Source of the DNA: Oligoflexia bacterium
Lineage (GTDB): Bacteria > Bdellovibrionota > UBA1018 > CAIMNF01
Length of the DNA: 11,651 nucleotides
Direction of reading: 5' to 3'
NCBI GenBank assembly: GCA_903858975.1
Contig: CAIOKW010000340.1
Span: 1 to 11,651 of the forward strand
The notes under the pieces were generated by a model. The model made no database searches. It was not told the origin of the DNA and worked only from the letters and a program-made list of their open reading frames with translations. A program made the position numbers and the translations under genes. Below are positions 4,193 through 11,243 of this stretch, in pieces; position 1 is the first letter of the stretch; every line of letters begins with the position of its first letter.

Positions 4193-5608
4193 ATGGGTTT
4201 CTTCCATATTTCCAAGCGTTTTCGAGCCCCAGACTTACAGGCCAAGGTCATTCTGATCTTGATTGCAGTGATTTTCCCAGTCTCTATCTTTTTAGGGCTC
4301 GCTCAATCACGAGTCATGGAGCCAGTTCTCTATGATGAGATTCGCCAGGTAGGCCTTTCGTTTGCTCAGAACCTGTCAGCCCAAATTGAAGCCCAGAGGC
4401 TTTTACTAAAACCCAATGCATCTCAACTCATCGAAGACAAGATTCAGCGAATGGTCTATGCCCATCCCGGAATCATTCGAGTCGATGTGATTTCAAAACG
4501 GCCCGGAACAGGCGCCCTTTATTATCTAGCTTCTAACATCGAGGAGCAGGAAAGTTTGATTCCACCCGAAAGTGCGCTGAAGGATCAGGTCACTGCGGAA
4601 CTGGAAAAAGAAGATGAGATCCCCGTATGGAATATTTACTATCCCCTGAAGGTGGGGAGCGAGCGGGCGATGATTCACGTACTCGTGTCACTCCGGTTCT
4701 TAAGTGGCATTCAATCGACTGTCCTCAAGATCAATATCATTGCAGCCATCTTAAGTACGATTCTGTTGATTCTAGTTTTAAGTTTTCTATTGAAGCGTGC
4801 GATTGAAAATGAAAAGCAGCTAAAAGTGGCTCAAGAGAGTAACGCAGTTCTCTCGGGAAGATTACAGGAAACCCAGCAGGCGCTCATTCATACGGAAAAG
4901 CTAGCCGTAATGGGGCAGCTTACCGCGAGCTTTGCGCACGAAATTGGAACTCCACTCAATGCTATCAGTGGACACATGCAGTTACTCCAGATGAGTTTAG
5001 AGAAGTTAATGGTCGGAGAGGCTTGGAAGTCGGTGTCGGACCGTCTTGGAATTATTACGGGGCAGTTAAAAAAGATTGAAAACATTGTGAAGGGTTTTCT
5101 TCAAACGACCAAAAAGCCAATTGCGCAACAGAAGAGTTTGGTTCCGGTGAGGGAATTGGTCGACAGTGTATTTGCTCTAGTGCAGCCAACGCTGCAATAC
5201 CATCATGTTAGTTATTATCCGGGATTTCGGGCAGAAAAAGGCATTGTGGAAGTGGTACCTCTTGAAATTGAGCAAGTGATCTTAAATTTGGTAAACAATG
5301 CGGTCGATAGCATGAAAGAGCGTGGGGCCGGTAGTTCAGTCAAGAATGAGCTTCGCGTGAGAACCTATAATGATTCAAGTCAGAAGTATGTGATTGTCGA
5401 AATTCAGGATAGCGGAATGGGGATTTCGGAAGTCAATTTGAAGCAAATCTTTAAGCCCTTCTTCACTACGAAGTCAGCAGGGGAAGGACATGGGCTTGGA
5501 CTTTCGATTTGTCAGCAAATTCTCAATTCTTATGGCGGAGAAGTATTAGTCGATTCACGAGTGGGTCAGGGCACGCGGGTACGCATGCAGATACCAGTAG
5601 CAGGATAA
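4193..5608 (+). CDS. Membrane sensor histidine kinase, NtrB/AtoS-like
   Basis: A 471-residue inner-membrane sensor kinase. TM1 spans about 19-37 and TM2 about 178-200, flanking a roughly 140-residue extracytoplasmic domain with the look of a PAS/Cache-type fold. No HAMP domain is obvious; a charged helix (201-232) leads directly into the H-box SFAHEIGTPLNAISGH with phospho-acceptor His249. The ATPase domain has the N-box NLVNNAVDS (365-373), G1 DSGMGI (406-411), F-box FKPFFTTK (420-427) and G2 GEGHGLGLSI (430-439), all intact. HEIGTPL is typical of the subfamily that pairs with NtrC-class regulators. The ATG at 4193 is the only plausible start, but it lacks a properly spaced Shine-Dalgarno sequence. 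The response regulator follows after 4 nt, so the two are a cognate pair by position. The ligand is unknown. Confidence 0.95.
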   Translation: MGFFHISKRFRAPDLQAKVILILIAVIFPVSIFLGLAQSRVMEPVLYDEIRQVGLSFAQNLSAQIEAQRLLLKPNASQLIEDKIQRMVYAHPGIIRVDVISKRPGTGALYYLASNIEEQESLIPPESALKDQVTAELEKEDEIPVWNIYYPLKVGSERAMIHVLVSLRFLSGIQSTVLKINIIAAILSTILLILVLSFLLKRAIENEKQLKVAQESNAVLSGRLQETQQALIHTEKLAVMGQLTASFAHEIGTPLNAISGHMQLLQMSLEKLMVGEAWKSVSDRLGIITGQLKKIENIVKGFLQTTKKPIAQQKSLVPVRELVDSVFALVQPTLQYHHVSYYPGFRAEKGIVEVVPLEIEQVILNLVNNAVDSMKERGAGSSVKNELRVRTYNDSSQKYVIVEIQDSGMGISEVNLKQIFKPFFTTKSAGEGHGLGLSICQQILNSYGGEVLVDSRVGQGTRVRMQIPVAG

Positions 5609-5612
5609 AATC

Positions 5613-6992
5613 ATGAAGATTCTAGTAGTTGATGATGATGTTGTGACCTTAAATATGCTGAAAGAGTTTCTGGAAGCGCGGGATTTTCAAGTGTATCTCG
5701 CGCAAGATGCAGATCAGGCGGTTCACCAGGTCCAAAAAGAACGGATTCCTTTGGTGCTGAGTGATATCCGGATGGAAGAGTCGGATGGGCTCTCGCTCCT
5801 TTCTGAGTTGAAGAGACGATACCCGAAGATTGTGATGATTCTGATGACTGGGTTTGGAAGCATGGAGGGGGCGATTGAAGCCATTCAAAAAGGGGCCTTT
5901 GATTATATTTCAAAACCCTTTGATCTCAATAAACTTCTGTCCTTAGTCAATAAAGCAGTGACGCATATTAAAAGCATGACGGACGCGCCTGAGATGGATT
6001 CCCAATCGATCCCATTGGAAGCACCTCGACTGCTCATTGGGAGCTCTCCCAAGATTGTCGAAGTTTACAAAACAACTGCTCGGGCAACCCTCTCTTCAAG
6101 TACCGTACTGATTCGAGGGGAGAGCGGAACCGGAAAAGAACTGGTTTCAAGAGCGATTCATCAGAATAGCCCAAGAAAAAACAAAAAGTTTGTCGCCGTG
6201 AATTGCGGTGCTTTGACGGAGTCATTGCTAGAAAGTGAACTTTTTGGCTACGTGAAGGGCGCCTTTACTGGGGCTCAGATGGACAAAAAAGGCCTTTTTG
6301 AAGAGGCTAATGGAGGCACTCTTTTTCTGGATGAAATTGGTGATATCTCGCAAGGCTTGCAAGTAAAACTGCTTAGGGTCTTACAAGAAGGAGAAGTGCG
6401 TCCCGTCGGCTCTCACTCCCAGATTAAAGTAGATGTTCGGATCGTTGCTGCAACCCATCGGGACCTGGATGAGATGGTGAAGGAAGGCAAGTTCCGCGAA
6501 GATCTTTACTACCGTGTAAGAGTGATTGAGATCGAGATTCCGCCCCTTCGAGAAAGAAAAGAAGACATTCCAGAGCTCGCTCAGGTTTTCTTGAAAAAAT
6601 ACTCAGGGAAACTGGGGAAGAACATTCACTCCATATCCAAAGAAGCCATGCAAGATCTGGTTCGATACCCTTGGCCAGGGAACGTGCGGGAGCTTGAGCA
6701 TCAAATTGAGCGAGCCGTGGCCCTCACCAGTGCATCGATTCTTTCTGCAGACGACTTTGACTTTGCACATGAGAGTGCGAAAAAAGGAGATCATAAATCT
6801 GGAACCCAAGATTTAGAGCTGGGGCAAGGGTCTGATCCTAAGTCACTTGAAGACATGGAGCGAGAGCATATTCTGAAGGTACTGAAGGACGTTGATTTTA
6901 ATAAATCCCGTGCGAGTGAAATCCTGGGCATCGATCGCGCAACCCTTTACCGAAAAGCTCAAAAGTACGGAATTGCGCTTAAAAATGAGTAA
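5613..6992 (+). CDS. NtrC-family sigma-54-dependent response regulator
   Basis: A 459-residue transcriptional activator with three domains. The receiver (1-120) has the acidic pocket DDD at 7-9, phospho-acceptor Asp51 (LSDIRM), Thr79 and Lys101. The AAA+ domain (about 140-370) has Walker A GESGTGKE (169-176), the sigma-54-contacting loop GAFTGA (216-221), Walker B TLFLDE (236-241), FREDLYYR (294-301) and WPGNVREL (354-361). The Fis-type helix-turn-helix is at the C-terminus (NKSRASEILGIDRATLYRKA, 430-449). All residues needed for ATP hydrolysis and sigma-54 remodelling are present, so it should be a functional activator. AGGA in the last codons of the kinase gene serves as its ribosome site 7 nt before ATG. 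The nearest sigma-54 promoter candidate is the one at 3833, with a dyad upstream, making that gene its prime predicted target. Confidence 0.97.
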   Translation: MKILVVDDDVVTLNMLKEFLEARDFQVYLAQDADQAVHQVQKERIPLVLSDIRMEESDGLSLLSELKRRYPKIVMILMTGFGSMEGAIEAIQKGAFDYISKPFDLNKLLSLVNKAVTHIKSMTDAPEMDSQSIPLEAPRLLIGSSPKIVEVYKTTARATLSSSTVLIRGESGTGKELVSRAIHQNSPRKNKKFVAVNCGALTESLLESELFGYVKGAFTGAQMDKKGLFEEANGGTLFLDEIGDISQGLQVKLLRVLQEGEVRPVGSHSQIKVDVRIVAATHRDLDEMVKEGKFREDLYYRVRVIEIEIPPLRERKEDIPELAQVFLKKYSGKLGKNIHSISKEAMQDLVRYPWPGNVRELEHQIERAVALTSASILSADDFDFAHESAKKGDHKSGTQDLELGQGSDPKSLEDMEREHILKVLKDVDFNKSRASEILGIDRATLYRKAQKYGIALKNE

Positions 6993-7584
6993 ATTGGTTC
7001 AAGAGCTCGGGCTCGTTCTCCAGGATCCGCTCGACTACGGTCCGAGGTTTCATGATCAACAGGGGAGCAAAGTGAATGCGGCCGTCCTCGCTCTTTTCTC
7101 GGGGCCGTCTTTGTTAGAGTCAGAAATCCTACTCATCAAAAGATCGCTCACTGTAGTGACTCATGCGGGTCAAGTGGCCCTGCCGGGCGGCGGTGTGGAA
7201 GACGTGGATCAAAATGACTGCGTGGCTACCGCTCTTCGTGAGACCTACGAGGAGGTGGGACTTCAGCCTCAGGGGATGAGTGTAGTGGGCTTACTTCCAT
7301 CCTTTCCAACGGTCAGTGGTGGCTACTTTGTGAGTCCGGTACTGGGGGTTGCGGATCGTGATACCCGCAGCCTGAGCTTCAATTTAGATTCTCGTGAAGT
7401 GGGACGATGTGCATGGGTGAGTGTTTCGGAGCTGAAAGCAACCCGCTCCCTTGAAAAACACATGGTTCGGGGTGTCGAAATGGAGCTTCCCTTTTTTCAA
7501 TGGGGCGAGGAAAAAATGTGGGGGCTCACAGCACTGATTTTTGATCTCATTTTGAGACGGTATGATAATCTTAAGGTATGTTAA
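6985..7584 (+). CDS. Nudix hydrolase, CoA pyrophosphatase (NudL/NUDT7)-like
   Basis: A 199-residue cytoplasmic hydrolase of nucleoside-diphosphate-linked compounds. LLIKRSLTVVTHAGQVALPG at about 49-68 matches the CoA-type signature LLTxR...GQVxFPGG, so coenzyme A or acyl-CoA is the likely substrate, giving phosphopantetheine and 3',5'-ADP. The catalytic helix has the metal-binding RETYEEVG (85-92) with Glu86, Glu89 and Glu90. The loop between GG and the helix is one residue longer than in E. coli NudL as I recall it. ATG 6985 overlaps the regulator's stop by 8 nt (ATGAGTAA), which gives translational coupling and a sensible N-terminus. A TTG at 6892 would extend it by 31 residues into the regulator's DNA-binding domain and is rejected. 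Its role in this operon is unclear; substrate is inferred from the signature. Confidence 0.88.
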   Translation: MSKLVQELGLVLQDPLDYGPRFHDQQGSKVNAAVLALFSGPSLLESEILLIKRSLTVVTHAGQVALPGGGVEDVDQNDCVATALRETYEEVGLQPQGMSVVGLLPSFPTVSGGYFVSPVLGVADRDTRSLSFNLDSREVGRCAWVSVSELKATRSLEKHMVRGVEMELPFFQWGEEKMWGLTALIFDLILRRYDNLKVC

Positions 7585-8093
7585 AAACCTTAAAAACAAC
7601 CCTCGTATTGGCAACATTGAGTTTATTCACTTCCGGCGCTTTTGCGGCTGAGTTTTGGAAGGGGCACACTGAAGCGCGTCCCCTCGAAGCGGGACTGATG
7701 TCGGGGATGGCGATTTACGGAAATCATTCCAATTGGAGTGTTTTAGCAAGCGGGGCATACCTTCTGAAGGATAAGGCCTTCGTTGCTGATCTTGATGATC
7801 GCATTTGGGCAGAAGTTCAAATGGGGCCTTCATTTTTTTCTACCCCTGCGAGCACAGAGACTGGATTGCAATACAGTGCCCACCTTCGTTGGGACTTTAG
7901 CTATAATGAACTTTGGACCGTTTATGCCTTAGGTGGATTTGGTGGTTTTGGACTTCCTAAATCGTATGGAAGTTCTCTGACTTTTCATCCTCGCTTTGGT
8001 GCAGGGGTTGAGTATCAAACCAAAACAGCACTTCTATTCCGCGGAGAGATTTCTGCTGAGTTTGTGGGTGTTGGAGTTGCGCTTAATTTTTAA
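7578..8093 (+). CDS. Small predicted outer-membrane beta-barrel protein
   Basis: A 171-residue secreted protein of unrecognised family. The signal peptide is residues 1-23, with cleavage after AFA. The mature chain is rich in Gly and aromatics with alternating hydrophobic/polar stretches: YSAHLRWDFSY, LWTVYALGGFGGFGL, AGVEYQTKTALLFRGEI. It ends in VGVGVALNF, whose terminal Phe is typical of the BAM-recognised last strand of outer-membrane barrels. This suggests a small barrel of about eight strands. No catalytic motif was recognised. Its ATG overlaps the Nudix stop (ATGTTAA, 7 nt) and the next gene follows after 2 nt, so it belongs to the same operon. An outer-membrane location is inferred. 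Confidence 0.75.
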   Translation: MLKTLKTTLVLATLSLFTSGAFAAEFWKGHTEARPLEAGLMSGMAIYGNHSNWSVLASGAYLLKDKAFVADLDDRIWAEVQMGPSFFSTPASTETGLQYSAHLRWDFSYNELWTVYALGGFGGFGLPKSYGSSLTFHPRFGAGVEYQTKTALLFRGEISAEFVGVGVALNF

Positions 8094-8095
8094 AG

Positions 8096-8686
8096 ATGAA
8101 GTTGCTACCACTCCTTCCTTTTCCAGGTTTGCATGAAAGTCACGCGAGATCCTTTAAGGTTTCTGCGGGCGCATCGATTTCACTCGGGGAGTTAACTCTT
8201 CAGTATCGCATCGAAGCGTCCACGCCTGAGGCACTATCATCCGTGATTCTTCCGAATCCTCAAGAAAAGGTCATGAGGCGAGACGAGCTTTGGAAGGAAA
8301 CCTGTTTTGAGGCGTTTATTCCTCATTTAGAATCGGGTTCTTATTTGGAGTTTAACGGGTCACCCAGTGGGGATTGGAATTGCTATTCTTTTCGTGAATA
8401 CCGCGAGGGAATGAATCCGATCCCCGTGAATGGAGCTTCACTTCCGAAGCTGCTTTCTTTGACGAAAAGTTCAAAAGTGATTGAAGTTCAGTGGTCCGTT
8501 CCAATGGCATCCTTAAAACAAGGGTTTTTTGCCCTAGGAATTGGTGTGATTGAATTAGCTCCTTTGGGATTAACGTTAGTTTTAAATACTCCGGCAGCCA
8601 CCACCTATTGGGCACTTAAACATGACGGGGTAAAACCCGATTTTCACATGAGGTCGAGTTTCATTTATGATTCAATTCGGGATTGA
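8096..8686 (+). CDS. DOMON-like domain protein
   Basis: A 196-residue single-domain protein without signal peptide or membrane segment, so probably cytoplasmic. Three blocks match the DOMON-like (carbohydrate-binding-module-9-related) family: RRDELWKETCFEAF (61-74), YLEFNGSPSGDW (83-94) continuing to YREGM (102-106), and YWALKHDGVKPDFHMRSSF (171-189). The fold is a beta-sandwich that in related proteins binds sugar or haem; no catalytic residues are known for this subgroup. It overlaps the downstream namZ by 20 nt, which implies stoichiometric or coupled synthesis. Because NamZ acts on muropeptide sugars, a role in holding or delivering a wall sugar is plausible but inferred. Confidence 0.75.
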   Translation: MKLLPLLPFPGLHESHARSFKVSAGASISLGELTLQYRIEASTPEALSSVILPNPQEKVMRRDELWKETCFEAFIPHLESGSYLEFNGSPSGDWNCYSFREYREGMNPIPVNGASLPKLLSLTKSSKVIEVQWSVPMASLKQGFFALGIGVIELAPLGLTLVLNTPAATTYWALKHDGVKPDFHMRSSFIYDSIRD

Positions 8687-9875
8687 TCGCTTAGTCAGAG
8701 AAAAGGATTTGCAAAAAGAACTTCAAGGGAAGCGAATCGGATTGCTTGCGCATCCTGCATCGGTGACCGAGAACCTGACTCACAGTATAGACGCAATTCA
8801 ATCGATTGCGGGCCTGAACCTGACTTGTGCCTTTGGTCCTCAGCACGGAATGCGTGGCGAAAAACAATACAACATGATGGAGTCGGATGATTATGTAGAT
8901 CCGGTCCATCAGATTCCCGTATTTAGCCTTTATGGCAAAAGTAGAAGACCGACCCCTGAGATGCTCTCGCACTGTGATGGGGTGCTTGTGGATCTTCAGG
9001 ATCTAGGATGCCGAATCTATACCTACCTCACGTCACTCATCTACATGATGGAAGAGTGTGCAAAGCTTGGAAAGTTTGTTTGGGTTCTGGATCGTCCTAA
9101 TCCCGCAGGTCGCACCATGGAAGGAAGTATTCTGAGGCCGGGGAATGAGAGTTTCGTGGGTGTCGCACCAATTATCATGCGTCACGGTTTAACCTTGGGG
9201 GAGTTTGCGACCTTTGCAAAAAAAGAATTTAAGATCGACGTTGAACTCAAAGTAGCTGAAATGAAAAACTACTCCATTTCAGAGGGGCCTGGATTTGGTT
9301 GGCCTCTTGAAAAGCGTGCGTGGATTAATCCGAGTCCCAATGCTCCAACTCTTTCCATGGCTCGATGTTATGCAGGAACGGTAATGCTAGAGGGAACAAA
9401 TTTGTCTGAGGGTCGCGGTACGACCCGTCCCTTAGAAGGATTCGGAGCTCCCGATATTGATGGCACTCGACTCCTAAAAGAGATGGAGCGACTGTCACCG
9501 GAATGGTTACAGGGTGCGCTCCTCAGGCCTTTTTATTTTGAACCTACTTTCTATAAACACAAAGTAAAGTTGTGCAGTGGAATCCAGATTCATGTCGACC
9601 ATGCATTCTATCAGCCCGAGGCTTTTAAGCCCTATCGAATCATGGCGCTAGCATTTAAATCGATCCGTAATCTTTATCCAGACTATGACTTATTTCGGGA
9701 TTTTCCTTATGAATATGTATTTGATCGTTTGGCGATTGATGTGATTACTGGATGTGAGACTTTGAGACATTGGGTGGATGACCCTCAATCTAAGGTTTCT
9801 GATCTCGAGAGTTTTCTGCAAAAAGATGAAGCCATCTGGAAGGAAAAAGTTGCTCATGCGTTTCTCTATCAATAG
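8667..9875 (+). CDS. namZ: NamZ-type exo-beta-N-acetylmuramidase (DUF1343)
   Basis: A 402-residue member of the DUF1343 family, whose characterised members remove MurNAc from the non-reducing end of peptidoglycan fragments. Conserved blocks are FGPQHGMRGE (56-65), VDLQDLGCRIYTY (108-120), DRPNP (142-146), RHGLTLGE (172-179), SPNAP (223-227) and EGTNLSEGRGT (242-252), so both halves of the enzyme are complete. No signal peptide is present: the protein starts directly at the Rossmann-like fold, which suggests cytoplasmic muropeptide recycling rather than secretion. The motif reads PQHG where, from memory, characterised members have PEHG. ATG 8667 overlaps the DOMON-like gene by 20 nt, and its own stop overlaps dacB by 20 nt. 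Family call is secure; activity and substrate are by family. Confidence 0.9.
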   Translation: MIQFGIDRLVREKDLQKELQGKRIGLLAHPASVTENLTHSIDAIQSIAGLNLTCAFGPQHGMRGEKQYNMMESDDYVDPVHQIPVFSLYGKSRRPTPEMLSHCDGVLVDLQDLGCRIYTYLTSLIYMMEECAKLGKFVWVLDRPNPAGRTMEGSILRPGNESFVGVAPIIMRHGLTLGEFATFAKKEFKIDVELKVAEMKNYSISEGPGFGWPLEKRAWINPSPNAPTLSMARCYAGTVMLEGTNLSEGRGTTRPLEGFGAPDIDGTRLLKEMERLSPEWLQGALLRPFYFEPTFYKHKVKLCSGIQIHVDHAFYQPEAFKPYRIMALAFKSIRNLYPDYDLFRDFPYEYVFDRLAIDVITGCETLRHWVDDPQSKVSDLESFLQKDEAIWKEKVAHAFLYQ

Positions 9876-11232
9876 TTTTTTGGTTCTCTTTCTACTGATT
9901 TCTTCGAATTTTGCAGAAGCGAGAGGGAAAGAGGGAAATCTCGAGAGTATATTAAAGGGCTTAGCGAAGGGTGGCACTCACGTTACAGCGCAAATTGTGA
10001 ACCTCACAAACTCTCGAACATTGCTCAGTGTGAATGCGGATCAGCCCTTAAATCCTGCCTCGAGCATTAAGCTTTTTACAGCGTATACAGCCCTCGAAAG
10101 GCTTGGAATTAACTATCAGTTTAAAACAGGTATCTACCTCAATCAGGATAATTCAGTGTGTGTGAAGGGTGGAGGAGATCCATCCTTTGTTATGGAAGAT
10201 CTGTATCTGCTGGTTCAAGGTTTGAAGCGAAAAGGGCTTGATCAGTATTCAGGTAAAATTACTTTGGACGCGACGGCATACGATGAGGAGCTCTACCCCG
10301 AGGATCGGAGCGACCAGAATTCGGAGCGCGCTTATAATGCGCCGATTTCTGGGCTTAATTTTAATTATAACACCATCTCGGTGTTTGTGAATCCAACGTC
10401 CAAGGGAAGTCCCGCTCACGTGGGTCTTGATTTCCCATTTAGCTTTGTGAAGATTGAAGGCAAAGTGATGACCGCGTCGGGGACCGATGTGACTTGGGAT
10501 AAAAAGGGTAAAGGCGATCTGGAGATTGTTTCTCTGGGTGGAAAAATCTCAGAAGATGCAGACGAATGGCGAAAACCCTTTCGGATCAGAAAGCCCAGTT
10601 TAGCTTTCGGAGAAGCACTCTCAACCATGCTTGAGAGTGGCGGTGTGAAAAGTAAGACGAAGCCGGTCGTCAGTGAGGGCACTTGTCTGGGGGACCCGTA
10701 CTTTGTGTATTCGAGCAAGCCGCTTAGTTTTGTGGTTCAGTTGATGGATAAGTATTCGAATAATTTTATTGCTGACTCGCTCGTGAAGGCGCTTGATCAT
10801 GAGGTGAATCATCGGTCAGGTGGCGCTGAGGGCGGGCTTAGGTTTATTCGAACTGAAATGCTGAAAGTTGGCGTGAATTTGGAGTCAAAGGGCAGGTCCA
10901 TGGTTTCAGGCTCAGGCCTCACGAATGGGAATAAAGTGTCAGCCAGTGATTTTATTGGCCTTCTAAAGCATATCCACAAGGAGAAGCGATTTTTGCCTGA
11001 GATGTTTGCCTCCCTCCCGATTGCTGGAGTGGACGGAACCCTGAAGCGAAAATATGAAAAAAGCGATGTGGCTGAGCGCCTTCGAGGAAAGACGGGAACT
11101 CTGAATGGAGTTCAGTCACTGGTAGGTGTGTATCCGAATGATGAGGGTGAGTGGCTTGGAATCGCAGTGATTGTGAATGGTGGGCATGGAATTCCAGAGG
11201 CGGATCTCGCGCGCTTCTTGAGTGCCCACTAG
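9856..11232 (+). CDS. dacB: PBP4/DacB-type D-alanyl-D-alanine carboxypeptidase/endopeptidase
   Basis: Class C low-molecular-weight penicillin-binding protein (peptidase S13), which trims the terminal D-Ala of peptidoglycan stems or cuts D,D-cross-links in the periplasm. From ATG 9856 it is 458 residues with a signal peptide of about 22 residues (FLVLFLLISSNFAEA). The three active-site motifs are intact: SSIK at 69-72 (nucleophile Ser69, Lys72), SNN at 301-303 and KTG at 412-414. The region between SSIK and SNN is of the size expected for the inserted domains of PBP4. The block usually read as DGSGL is SGSGL here (351-355). ATG 9856 is preferred over an upstream in-frame start at 9778 because it yields a proper signal peptide. 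It overlaps namZ by 20 nt. It may serve self-wall remodelling or, if the host is a predator, prey-wall modification. Confidence 0.94.
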   Translation: MRFSINSFLVLFLLISSNFAEARGKEGNLESILKGLAKGGTHVTAQIVNLTNSRTLLSVNADQPLNPASSIKLFTAYTALERLGINYQFKTGIYLNQDNSVCVKGGGDPSFVMEDLYLLVQGLKRKGLDQYSGKITLDATAYDEELYPEDRSDQNSERAYNAPISGLNFNYNTISVFVNPTSKGSPAHVGLDFPFSFVKIEGKVMTASGTDVTWDKKGKGDLEIVSLGGKISEDADEWRKPFRIRKPSLAFGEALSTMLESGGVKSKTKPVVSEGTCLGDPYFVYSSKPLSFVVQLMDKYSNNFIADSLVKALDHEVNHRSGGAEGGLRFIRTEMLKVGVNLESKGRSMVSGSGLTNGNKVSASDFIGLLKHIHKEKRFLPEMFASLPIAGVDGTLKRKYEKSDVAERLRGKTGTLNGVQSLVGVYPNDEGEWLGIAVIVNGGHGIPEADLARFLSAH

Positions 11233-11243
11233 GAATCTCTGTT

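Noticed and set aside
6892..6984. Upstream TTG start for the Nudix gene
   Set aside because: It would add 31 residues overlapping the regulator's helix-turn-helix; the ATGAGTAA overlap start gives a normal N-terminus.
9778..9855. Upstream ATG start for dacB
   Set aside because: It would bury the signal peptide behind 26 residues encoded within namZ.
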